Of a DNA stretch of 64,000 nt, positions 56,978 to 64,000 are shown in pieces (position 1 is the first letter of the stretch; each line of letters begins with the position of its first letter). The notes under the pieces are model-generated. The model saw nothing but the letters and a program-made list of their open reading frames with translations, was not told the DNA's origin and searched no databases. The position numbers were made by a program, and so were the translations under genes. Location of the stretch: assembly GCA_018822105.1 (NCBI GenBank), contig JAHJLB010000014.1, positions 186,001-250,000 on the forward strand, written 5' to 3'. Source of the DNA: Pseudomonadota bacterium (GTDB taxonomy: Bacteria > Desulfobacterota > Desulfovibrionia > Desulfovibrionales > Desulfovibrionaceae).

Positions 56978-57394
56978 ATGCAGATCACCGCGCTCCTGCT
57001 CCTGGCCCTCACCGTCACCGAGCTGGCCCTGCTCTTCGTGGTCATCGCCTTCTACCTGCGCCTGCGCAAGTCCGAGGCCCTCATCGCGCGCATGCAGACC
57101 AAGCAGGAGCAGTTCCTGAACAAGCTGCGCGTCAACGCCCAGCTGGAGCAGGAGCTGGTGGACAGCTTCGAGCGCAGGCAGGACGAACTGGCGCGCCTGG
57201 ACTCCCAGCTCACCGAGCGGGTGGTGGTGCTGAACAAGCTGCTCAAGCAGGCCGACGAATACGCCCGCTCCCCGCAGTTCCTGCGCCAGGTCATCATCTC
57301 CGGCAACCGCCAGGGCAAGAACCCCAAGGAGCTGGCCAAGACCACGGGCCTGTCGGTGGACGAGGTGGAGCTCATCATCGACCAGAACACCTGA
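56978..57394 (+). CDS. Membrane-anchored coiled-coil protein with C-terminal helix-turn-helix-like segment
   Basis: The protein has 138 residues: one N-terminal membrane helix (ITALLLLALTVTELALLFVVIAFYL), a coiled coil (about 30-85), and a C-terminal segment PKELAKTTGLSVDEVELII. This layout recalls DUF2802/DUF6115-type proteins near flagellar and chemotaxis genes. It precedes another uncharacterised gene by 17 nt. The function is unknown. Confidence 0.72.
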   Translation: MQITALLLLALTVTELALLFVVIAFYLRLRKSEALIARMQTKQEQFLNKLRVNAQLEQELVDSFERRQDELARLDSQLTERVVVLNKLLKQADEYARSPQFLRQVIISGNRQGKNPKELAKTTGLSVDEVELIIDQNT

Positions 57395-57411
57395 GGCACA
57401 GGGCACCCCCC

Positions 57412-58278
57412 ATGCGCATCAAGGGCTATGGCGCCAGCCAGCAGGGCCAGCCCGGGGCCGGCCGGGAACGCGCCGCCTCCTTCCGCGCCCGGCACAGCGT
57501 CGGCGAGCGCATACGGGGCCGGGTGGAGCGGCGCGACCCCTCGGGCCTGTACTGGGTGCGGATCGGCGGAGAGGAGCTCCTGGCCCGGCTGGAAGTCCAG
57601 ACCGAACCCGGGGATGAACTCCTGTTCGTGGTCCGTGCCCTCAGCCCGGAAATCCATCTCCAGGCCCTGCAGGGCGAGGCCGCTGCAGACGATCTGCCCT
57701 TCCTGGTGCAGCGCTTCCGCGCCGCGCGGGAATCCTTCGAGCAGCATGCCACACCCCTGCTGGCTGTGCTCGCGGGCATCCCGCCCGTCTTGGCCCTGCG
57801 CCAGGAGGGCCTTGGCATTGCCCTGAGCGGAGACGCCGAGGCCGCGGGCCTTTACGGTCAAGCCCAGGACCTGCTGGGCCGTCTCAACGAGTCCCTGGCG
57901 GGCAAGAGCGGGGCCGAGGCCCTGTACCTGCCCTGGCTGCTGCCAGGGCTGCGGCGTCAGGAGATCGTGCGCCGCGCCACCGGCGGCAAGGGCTTTGCCG
58001 AGGCCAGCCTCAGCGGATTTTCGGCGGAATGCGGCGGACTGGAGGCGCGGCTGCTCTCCAGGCCGGGCCAATGCAGCCTGCGCCTTCTGGTCGAGCGGCC
58101 GGAACACGCCGGGCCTGTTCAGGTGGAGCTGGCCGCCCTGGTGCGCGACGGGCTGGGCGTGGAGGCGGAATTTCTGGGCGTATCCCGGCTGGCCGCCACA
58201 GGCGGGGCCGGAGTGCTCGGCGAAGTCCTGGGCGACGTCCCGCTCTGGGCTTCAGGCGGGCTCAATACGCGGGTCTAG
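57412..58278 (+). CDS. Uncharacterised protein, possibly FliK-like
   Basis: The protein has 288 residues, Ala/Leu/Gly rich. Residues about 28-80 (GERIRGRVERRDPSGLYWVRIGGEELLA) are strand-rich, and the C-terminal part (PVQVELAALVRDGLGVEAEF) resembles FliK/hook-length-control C-terminal patterns weakly. No catalytic motif is visible. It is linked to the membrane coiled-coil gene. The FliK comparison is inference only. Confidence 0.65.
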   Translation: MRIKGYGASQQGQPGAGRERAASFRARHSVGERIRGRVERRDPSGLYWVRIGGEELLARLEVQTEPGDELLFVVRALSPEIHLQALQGEAAADDLPFLVQRFRAARESFEQHATPLLAVLAGIPPVLALRQEGLGIALSGDAEAAGLYGQAQDLLGRLNESLAGKSGAEALYLPWLLPGLRRQEIVRRATGGKGFAEASLSGFSAECGGLEARLLSRPGQCSLRLLVERPEHAGPVQVELAALVRDGLGVEAEFLGVSRLAATGGAGVLGEVLGDVPLWASGGLNTRV

Positions 58279-58300
58279 GCCGGCCAGGCCCCTTTCCAAA

Positions 58301-58325
58301 AACAAAAAAACGCCCCGCAGGGCGT
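58301..58325 (-). terminator. Intrinsic terminator of lpxC
   Basis: On the minus strand ACGCCCTGCGGGGCGT forms a short stem followed by TTTTTTTG, about 30 nt after the lpxC stop. Confidence 0.75.
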
Positions 58326-58353
58326 CAGCTCAGGCTGTGGCGGGGCGAAGGCC

Positions 58354-59289
58354 CTAGGCCAGGGCTGGCCGGCCGCGCAGATCGCCGCGCAGGGGCTCGG
58401 CAGCCGGGGCCTGCTGCGGGGCCGCGGCAGGCAGGGCCAGGGTGCGTTCCTCAAGGTACTCGCCGGCATGGTCCTCGATATGGCGCAGGAAGGCGTTGTT
58501 CATGGAGTGCCCGGAGGCGAAGACCTCGAAGCGGCCCTGCAGGGGCAGCCCCATGACCGCCATGTCGCCCACGAAGTCCAGCAGCTTGTGGCGCACGAAT
58601 TCATCGGTGTAGCGCAGGCCGTCGGTGTTCAGCACGCCGAATTCATCCAGCACCACGGCGTTGTCCAGGGTGCCGCCCAGGGCCAGGCCGTTGGCGTGCA
58701 GGTATTCCACCTCGCGCAGGAAGCCGAAGGTGCGCGCCTTGGCGATGTCCGTGGCGAAAACCTCAGGGGTCACTTCCAGGCACAGGTTCTGGCGGCCGAT
58801 GAGCGGATGGGCGAACTGGATGGTGTAGTCCACCAGGAAGCCGTCGTGGGGAGCGGCCTTGATGAACTTGCCGTCGCGCTCGAAGGACAAAGGCCGCGTG
58901 ATGGCCAGAACCTTGCGGGCCTTGGCCTGGCGGCGCAGCCCGGCCTGATTCAGCAGGTAGACGAAGGAGGCGGCGCTGCCGTCCATGATGGGCAGCTCGC
59001 GTCCCTGGACCTCGATGCGGATGTTGTCGACGCCCATGCCGCGCACGGCCGCGAGCAGGTGCTCCACGGTGGCGATCTGGTCGTGCCCGTTGCCCAGGCT
59101 GGTGGCCAGGCCCGTGTCCACCACGAGGCGGGGCTTGGGGCTCAGGAAGGAAGTGCCCGATCCGCTGCGCAGGGCGAAGAGGATGCCCGTGTCTTCGGGC
59201 GCGGGGCGCAGGACGAGTTCTACCTTCCTGCCACCATGCAGGCCGATTCCCGTGCAGCGCACCGTGTTGCGGATCGTGGTCTGATGCAT
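58354..59289 (-). CDS. lpxC: UDP-3-O-acyl-N-acetylglucosamine deacetylase
   Basis: The protein has 311 residues. The zinc ligands appear in VEHLLAAVRG and HKLLDFVGD (H-x3-D), with GHSMNNAFL near the end for the catalytic His. It catalyses the committed step of lipid A synthesis and is the target of several inhibitors. The ATG has GGAGG 4 nt upstream. It begins only about 13 nt from the start predicted for the sigma-54-like site upstream. It lies 162 nt after prmC on the same strand. Confidence 0.96.
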   Translation of the reverse strand: MHQTTIRNTVRCTGIGLHGGRKVELVLRPAPEDTGILFALRSGSGTSFLSPKPRLVVDTGLATSLGNGHDQIATVEHLLAAVRGMGVDNIRIEVQGRELPIMDGSAASFVYLLNQAGLRRQAKARKVLAITRPLSFERDGKFIKAAPHDGFLVDYTIQFAHPLIGRQNLCLEVTPEVFATDIAKARTFGFLREVEYLHANGLALGGTLDNAVVLDEFGVLNTDGLRYTDEFVRHKLLDFVGDMAVMGLPLQGRFEVFASGHSMNNAFLRHIEDHAGEYLEERTLALPAAAPQQAPAAEPLRGDLRGRPALA

Positions 59290-59310
59290 GCGTCCTCCGT
59301 CTGCATGCCA

Positions 59311-59329
59311 CATGCATAGGTGGTGCCAA
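59311..59329 (-). promoter_or_regulatory. Sigma-54-like promoter upstream of lpxC
   Basis: On the minus strand TTGGCAC-C-ACCT-ATGCAT has GG and GC exactly 10 nt apart and matches the -24 element completely and the -12 GC. Start of transcription would fall about 13 nt before the lpxC ATG, close to the limit for a usable leader. The AT-rich stretch just upstream (59335-59385) could suit DNA bending. Confidence 0.45.
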
Positions 59330-59451
59330 CTCAAAATGAGATGGCAACTGACTTAAATATTAAGATTAATAATGGACGACCAGAAGGCCGGCTGTGCTGT
59401 TTCCCCCACAAGGTGCAGGGATGCGACGGCCCGGACCTGATATTGTGGGCT

Positions 59452-60375
59452 TTACGCAACAGTCCGGATGGCGCGCAGCACGCGATCCAGGCCCGCGTAG
59501 TCGGTGAGGACCACGGGGGCGGAAAAGCCGCTGGCGTAATCTTCAAAGATGTCCAGCACCGCCCGGCCCTGGCTTGAGCCGAACTCGCAGAGCAGCACGC
59601 CACCGGGCCGCAGGGCGCGCGCGGCCGTGGGGACCAGCCCGCGGATGTGGGCCAGGCCGGCGTCCGGGCTCAGCAAGGCGCTTCTCGGCTCGAAATCGTG
59701 CACCTCAGGGCTGAGGGACTCGTACTCGGCTTCCGTGACATAGGGCGGGTTGGCCACCACGAGGTTCAGGGCGCCTGGGGGCAGGTGCAGGCTGGTGAAG
59801 TCCGCGCAGAGGAATTCCAGGCGCTCCTCCACCTGGTGGCGCCGGGCATTGTCCCGCGCCACCTCCAGGGCCGCGCAGGAGAGGTCCACGGCCAGCCCCC
59901 TGGCCCCGGGGAAGACATGGGCCAGGGCCACGGCCAGGGCGCCCGACCCGCTCCCGAAGTCGGCGAAGCGCAGGGGCGCATCTGCAGGATACAGGCGCTG
60001 TGCCTCCTCGATGAGCATCTCCGTCTCCGGGCGCGGGATGAGCACGTCCGGGGTGACGCGCAAGCCCAGGCCGAAGAACTCCTTCTCGCCCAGGATGTAG
60101 GCCACGGGCTCGCCCTTGGCGCGGCGGGACACAAGGGCGCGGAAGGCGGCCAGGGCCTCCCGGCTCGGCAGGGTCTTGGACTGCACGAGGAGCCCCAGGC
60201 GCGTCAGCCCGAAGGCCTTGGCGCCCAGGAGTTCGGCGGAAAGGCGCGGGGCGTCCAGGCCAAGGCCGGACAGTTCGGCTGCGGCAAGGGCCAGGGCCTC
60301 GCCCAGGGCCAGTGGGGTCCGCGTCTGGTCGGAACGAGGCCCGTGCGAAGGGATGCTGCCCTGGCGCTCGGCCAC
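59452..60375 (-). CDS. prmC: Peptide chain release factor N5-glutamine methyltransferase
   Basis: The protein has 307 residues. The N-terminal helical domain and the NPPY motif (VVANPPYVTEAEYESL), with EMLIEEA and DFGSGSGALAVAL for SAM, identify HemK/PrmC. It methylates the GGQ glutamine of release factors. It lies 4 nt after prfA, as is usual. Confidence 0.96.
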   Translation of the reverse strand: MAERQGSIPSHGPRSDQTRTPLALGEALALAAAELSGLGLDAPRLSAELLGAKAFGLTRLGLLVQSKTLPSREALAAFRALVSRRAKGEPVAYILGEKEFFGLGLRVTPDVLIPRPETEMLIEEAQRLYPADAPLRFADFGSGSGALAVALAHVFPGARGLAVDLSCAALEVARDNARRHQVEERLEFLCADFTSLHLPPGALNLVVANPPYVTEAEYESLSPEVHDFEPRSALLSPDAGLAHIRGLVPTAARALRPGGVLLCEFGSSQGRAVLDIFEDYASGFSAPVVLTDYAGLDRVLRAIRTVA

Positions 60376-60379
60376 GGGG

Positions 60380-61453
60380 CTAGCCTCCGTTGGCCTGCTG
60401 CTTGAGGATCTCGGTCTGATAGTGGCTGGTCAGGGCCTGGATGAGGTCGCCCACGTCGCCCTCCATCACCGAATCCAGCTTGTACAGCGTCAGGTTGATG
60501 CGGTGGTCCGTAACCCGGCTTTGGGGGAAATTGTAGGTGCGGATGCGTTCGGAGCGGTCGCCGGAGCCCACCTGGGCGCGGCGGATGTCCGTCTCCACGG
60601 CCTTGGCCTTCTCCTGCTCCTGGGCCAGCAGGCGCGAACGCAGGACCTTCATGGCCGAGGCCTTGTTCTTGTGCTGCGACTTCTCATCCTGGCACTGCAC
60701 CACAAGCCCGGAGGGGATGTGGGTGATGCGCACCGCGGACTCCGTTCTGTTGACGTGCTGGCCGCCGGCGCCGCTGGCGCGGTAGACGTCGATGCGCAGG
60801 TCCTCGGTGCGGATGTCCACGTCCACCTCCTCGGCCTCGGGCATGATGGCCACGGTCACCGCGGAGGTGTGGATGCGCCCCTGGGCCTCCGTGGCGGGCA
60901 CGCGCTGCACGCGGTGCACCCCGGCCTCCCACTTGAGCTTGCTGAAGACGCGGTCGCCGGAAATGGAGGCGATGACCTCCTTGTATCCGCCGGTGTCCGT
61001 GGGGCTGGCGTCGAGCAGCTCCACGCGCCAGCCGATGCGCTCGGCGTAGCGGGTGTACATGCGGAACAGGTCGGCGCAAAACAGGGCCGCCTCGTCGCCG
61101 CCCGTGCCCGCGCGGATCTCCAGGATGCTGTTCTTGTCGTCCAGCGGATCCTTGGGCAGCAGCATGAGCTTGAGGTCCACGTCCAGCTGCTCGATGCGGG
61201 CCTTCAGGCCTTCGGCCTCAACCTCGGCCAGCTCGCGCATCTCAGGATCGGCGTCTTTGAGCAGCTCGTGGTTGCTGGCCAGCTCCTGGGAGAGCTGCTT
61301 GTACTCGCGGAAGGCGCGCACGATGGTTCCCAGGTCCGCGTGGCTCTTGGCCACCTTGCGGTAGCGGTCCTTGTCGGCCAGGACCTCAGGAGCGCCGAGC
61401 TCCTTCTCCAGGTCCAGAAAACTGTGCTCGATCTCTTCCAGCTTGGCGAACAT
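60380..61453 (-). CDS. prfA: Peptide chain release factor 1
   Basis: The protein has 357 residues. The GGQ motif is in [18 protein letters not shown] and the codon-reading PXT-type region in [17 protein letters not shown] is present. It terminates translation at UAA/UAG. The ATG at 61453 has GAGGAGGG 9 nt upstream and overlaps the stop of the DUF1385 gene (TGATG). Confidence 0.97.
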   Translation of the reverse strand: MFAKLEEIEHSFLDLEKELGAPEVLADKDRYRKVAKSHADLGTIVRAFREYKQLSQELASNHELLKDADPEMRELAEVEAEGLKARIEQLDVDLKLMLLPKDPLDDKNSILEIRAGTGGDEAALFCADLFRMYTRYAERIGWRVELLDASPTDTGGYKEVIASISGDRVFSKLKWEAGVHRVQRVPATEAQGRIHTSAVTVAIMPEAEEVDVDIRTEDLRIDVYRASGAGGQHVNRTESAVRITHIPSGLVVQCQDEKSQHKNKASAMKVLRSRLLAQEQEKAKAVETDIRRAQVGSGDRSERIRTYNFPQSRVTDHRINLTLYKLDSVMEGDVGDLIQALTSHYQTEILKQQANGG

Positions 61454-62412
61454 CAGGGGCAGCCCTCCTCGCTCACGGCGCATTTGAGGGCGGCCATGGC
61501 CACCTCGATCTGGCTGTCGTCCGGCTCCTTGGTGGTCATCACCTGAAGCACGAGGCCGGGCCAGCAGAGCATGCGGCAGAGCACATTGGTGCTGAACTTG
61601 CCTGCGAAGCGGATGATTTCGTAGGCGATGCAGCTGATGGGGACCATGAACAGAAGCTTCACGGACACGATGTACAGGTGCTTGAAAAGAAAGGTCTCCG
61701 GCTTGTAGAAGGTCAGCAGGTAGGGCACCAGCGCCGTGTAGAGCAGGATGCTCACGGCCAGGACAAAGAGCAGGAAGGAGGTGCCGCAGCGCGGGTGCAG
61801 CCGGCTGTTGCTCCGGGCCGAGGCCACGGTCACTTCATTCCCGCTCTCAAAGGCCCAGATGACCTTGTGCTCGGCCCCGTGGTACTGGAAGACGCGGCGG
61901 ATGTCCGGCACAAAGGAGATGGCCCCGATGTAGCCCACGAACATGAGCATCTTGAAGCCGCCGTCCCAGGCGTTGAAGCTCAGGGTGTCCACATCGCCGG
62001 ACAGGCCCAGCCACTGCATGGCCACGGACAAGAAATGCGGCAGCACCACGAACAGCCCCAAAGCCACGCCCAGGGCAACGAACATGGTCAGCACCAGGTG
62101 CCAGGGCGTCAGCTCGCCCTCGCCGGAATCGCCGTCCACGGACTGCATGGCCGAGAAGTTGAGGGCCTTGATGCCGTTGACCAGGGTCTCCAGAAGCACC
62201 GGGAAGCCGCGCAGGAAGGGCTTGCGCAGGATGGCCGCCGAGGTGAGCGAGAACCAGGGGCGGACCTCGACCAGGATCTGCCCGTCGGGCTTGCGCACGG
62301 CAATGGCCAGGCGGTCCTTGGCGCGCATCATCACGCCCTCAATGACGGCCTGGCCGCCCACGGTGGCTCCGGCGGAGAGCAAAGGGATCATGGCTCTTTT
62401 CAAGGGGCTCAC
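61453..62412 (-). CDS. DUF1385-domain membrane protein
   Basis: The protein has 319 residues. The N-terminal [12 protein letters not shown] motif and several membrane helices in the C-terminal part define DUF1385. The function is unknown. The start may be the GTG at 62412 or an ATG seven codons downstream. The coupled position before prfA is common in many bacteria. Confidence 0.88.
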   Translation of the reverse strand: MSPLKRAMIPLLSAGATVGGQAVIEGVMMRAKDRLAIAVRKPDGQILVEVRPWFSLTSAAILRKPFLRGFPVLLETLVNGIKALNFSAMQSVDGDSGEGELTPWHLVLTMFVALGVALGLFVVLPHFLSVAMQWLGLSGDVDTLSFNAWDGGFKMLMFVGYIGAISFVPDIRRVFQYHGAEHKVIWAFESGNEVTVASARSNSRLHPRCGTSFLLFVLAVSILLYTALVPYLLTFYKPETFLFKHLYIVSVKLLFMVPISCIAYEIIRFAGKFSTNVLCRMLCWPGLVLQVMTTKEPDDSQIEVAMAALKCAVSEEGCP

Positions 62413-62521
62413 CTTTCGTGCTTGGAGGCGCTCGCGCCTCTCGTCATGACGCGCGGACGCTTCCGGGCGGTGTCATCCAGATATGTCCGCCTGGCGCGAA
62501 GTAAAGACCGCAGCAGGCCGT

Positions 62522-62564
62522 GGGAAACAAGAATGCCTCCATTGGCGACCCAACAGAGGCATTC
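62522..62564 (-). terminator. Intrinsic terminator of rpmE
   Basis: On the minus strand a perfect 9-bp stem GAATGCCTC/GAGGCATTC encloses a 16-nt loop and is followed by TTGTTTC, about 20 nt after the rpmE stop. The long loop and modest T-run make it moderate. Confidence 0.6.
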
Positions 62565-62584
62565 CGGAATGCGAGCGTCGGGCG

Positions 62585-62803
62585 CTACTTCTTGTCGTCA
62601 GCGAGATTCGCGTACTTTTTGCGGAAGCGATCGATGCGGCCGGCGGTGTCCACAAAGCGCTGCTTGCCCGTGTAGAACGGGTGGCAGTTCGAGCAGATTT
62701 CCACGGTCAGCTCCTTGCCCTTGGTGGTGAGCATGGTCGCTTCGTAGCCGCAGTTGCAGCGGATGTGGGACTCGTTGATGTTCGGGTGGATATCTTTTTT
62801 CAT
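62585..62803 (-). CDS. rpmE: 50S ribosomal protein L31
   Basis: The protein has 72 residues. The zinc-type cysteines are C-x-C near residue 16 (IRCNCGYEA) and C-x2-C near 37 ([12 protein letters not shown]), so it is the zinc-containing L31 form. It begins MKKDIHP, as is usual. It lies about 170 nt upstream of the DUF1385 gene start with a terminator between, so it is a separate unit. Confidence 0.96.
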   Translation of the reverse strand: MKKDIHPNINESHIRCNCGYEATMLTTKGKELTVEICSNCHPFYTGKQRFVDTAGRIDRFRKKYANLADDKK

Positions 62804-62840
62804 GACTCTCTCCAGGCTCAGTGTTCACGTGAAGCAAAGC

Positions 62841-62869
62841 CGTATACTTCCGAAGTTCACGGAAAGCAA
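62841..62869 (-). promoter_or_regulatory. Promoter candidate for rpmE
   Basis: On the minus strand TTGCTT and TATACG are separated by 17 nt, about 40 nt before the rpmE start. The -35 is weak and the -10 matches four of six positions. Confidence 0.4.
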
Positions 62870-62983
62870 GTGTCCAGGCAGAAATATTTCCCGCCGGGTC
62901 GGATCCGGCTTTGCCCGGCGCCCCGGTTGACTTCCCCGGCCCCGGCGGGTAGCGATGGGCAGCGATCATCGCCAGCTGGCGCG

Positions 62984-63074
62984 CCATACGGGAGTCCGGG
63001 CCAACCGGGCTGAGAGGGTCCCATCAAGCGGGACCGACCGTTGAACCTGTCGGATAATGCCGGTGGAGGAAATG
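62984..63074 (+). ncRNA. TPP riboswitch (THI element) upstream of thiC
   Basis: The conserved CTGAGAG of the pyrimidine-sensing helix (about 63010) and the GTTGAACCTGT..GGATAATGCCGGTGGAGGAAAT block (63040-63072, split by position) are present in the usual order, with pairing arms around them. The gene is thiC, 90 nt downstream. Binding of TPP would lower thiC expression. I cannot tell from sequence whether control is by transcription or translation. Confidence 0.92.
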
Positions 63075-63163
63075 GACCATCCCTTCTTCTCCCATGCCCC
63101 CGCAGACATAAAGCGCCCCGCCCGGCCAAACCACTGGTCGCCATGAACCTGCGAGGAGCTTCC

Positions 63164-64000
63164 ATGTCCATCATCCAGTTGAATCAGGCCCTGGCCGGCA
63201 TCTTGGAGCGGCACATCTCCGAGCTCGCGGCCCTGGAGCACATGCCCGAGGCCGAGATACGCTCGCGCATCGATGCGGGCGCCCTCACCCTCCTGGACAA
63301 CCCGGCCCACGCGGGCGTGCGCCCCACCCTCATCGGCCAACCGGCCCGGGTCAAGGTCAACGCCAACATCGGCACCTCGCCCCTGGCCAGCGACATGACC
63401 GAGGAGACCGACAAGCTCCGCGTGGCGGAGACCGCCGGCGCCGACGCCGTCATGGACCTGTCCACGGCGGGCGACCTGGACGCCATACGCCTGCGCATGC
63501 TGGCCGCCACCGCGCTGCCCCTGGGCACCGTGCCCATCTATGCCGTGGCCGGGGCCTGCGCCCTGGACGGCCGCGACCCCTCGGGCTTTGAGCCCGGCGA
63601 GCTTCTGGCGGAGGTCGAAAAGCAGGCCCGCCAGGGCGTGGACTTCATGACCCTGCACTGCGGACTGACCAAGCGCGGGGCCGAGCTGGCCCAGGACGGT
63701 TCGCGCATGCTGGGCATCGTGTCCCGGGGCGGGGCCATCCTGGCCCGCTGGATGCGCCGCACGGGCCAGGAGAACCCCCTGCTCACCCACTACGACGACC
63801 TTCTGGACATCGCCAGAAGGCACAACGTGGTCCTGAGCCTCGGCGACGGGCTGAGGCCCGGCGCCGGCGCGGACGCGGGCGACCCGGCCCAGTGGGAGGA
63901 GGTGCTGACCCTGGGGGTGCTGGCCCGCCGCGCCTGGGCCGCAGGGGTCCAGGTGATGATCGAGGGGCCGGGGCATGTGCCCCTGCATCTGGTGCAGTCC
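63164..64000 (+). CDS. thiC: Phosphomethylpyrimidine synthase ThiC, 3' end cut by window
   Basis: The visible 279 residues include VKVNANIGTSP, AGADAVMDLSTAGD, TLHCGLTKRGAE, SRGGAILARWM, LSLGDGLRPG and MIEGPGHVPLH, all ThiC core motifs. ThiC is a radical-SAM enzyme making HMP-P from AIR. The three cysteines that bind the cluster lie beyond the window end. GAGGAG precedes the ATG. The upstream TPP riboswitch fits thiamine control, matching the ThiD-ThiN fusion elsewhere in the window. Confidence 0.96.
   Translation, partial: MSIIQLNQALAGILERHISELAALEHMPEAEIRSRIDAGALTLLDNPAHAGVRPTLIGQPARVKVNANIGTSPLASDMTEETDKLRVAETAGADAVMDLSTAGDLDAIRLRMLAATALPLGTVPIYAVAGACALDGRDPSGFEPGELLAEVEKQARQGVDFMTLHCGLTKRGAELAQDGSRMLGIVSRGGAILARWMRRTGQENPLLTHYDDLLDIARRHNVVLSLGDGLRPGAGADAGDPAQWEEVLTLGVLARRAWAAGVQVMIEGPGHVPLHLVQS

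Overview
This window looks like a high-GC chromosomal segment from a sulfate-reducing deltaproteobacterium of the Desulfovibrionales. I infer this from gene content and order. The markers are a MucR-type zinc-finger regulator, a type III glutamine synthetase, a ThiD-ThiN fusion, a flagellar run in the order fliR-flhB-flhA-flhF-flhG-fliA-cheY-fliL, and several short uncharacterised proteins of the kind conserved in that order. No rRNA, transposase, integrase, prophage or CRISPR array is visible. One tRNA and one riboswitch are present.

Layout. (1) 1-5650, minus strand: small envelope/division genes leading into fructose-1,6-bisphosphatase (cut by the window edge), and a pcm-mrp-pgsA run. (2) 5826-7657, plus: a CBS-pair protein and a membrane-anchored M23 peptidase. 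(3) 7712-13926, minus: tRNA-Leu(UAG)-tig-clpP-clpX-lon, a protein-quality-control block. (4) 14008-16735, minus: a ThiD-ThiN fusion and two uncharacterised proteins. (5) 16736-23140: a gene-poor accessory-looking zone holding an 871-residue metallo-beta-lactamase/cNMP-binding/hemerythrin fusion and glnN, with several candidate control sites. (6) 23141-30483, minus: mucR; ilvB-ilvN-ilvC preceded by DUF465, DUF167, DivIVA-like and YggT genes; a HAD hydrolase and two uncharacterised genes. (7) 30596-36164: tatA, a second CDP-alcohol phosphatidyltransferase, a degenerate SixA-like protein, an M24 peptidase, and a CoA-binding/YkgJ/J-domain trio. (8) 36249-42279, plus: hisH-hisF, then a tightly overlapping biotin operon (bioF, bioH-like, bioC, bioD, bioA). 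(9) 42345-45596, minus: moaC, dnaJ, rpoZ and a DUF4340 protein. (10) 45802-55840, plus: a TtcA-like protein, an M23 peptidase and the flagellar export/regulatory operon. (11) 55873-58278: a small membrane protein, a SLOG-like protein and two uncharacterised genes. (12) 58354-62803, minus: lpxC, prmC, prfA, a DUF1385 protein and rpmE. (13) 62984-64000, plus: a TPP riboswitch and thiC (cut by the window edge).

Most of the window is housekeeping. The most unusual items are the MBL-cNMP-hemerythrin fusion with a Fur-like site upstream, the SixA-like protein that has lost most catalytic residues, the FlhF with missing G-motifs, a sigma-54-like site immediately before lpxC, paired palindromes four helical turns apart upstream of glnN, and a short octamer repeated seven times in two neighbouring non-coding stretches.
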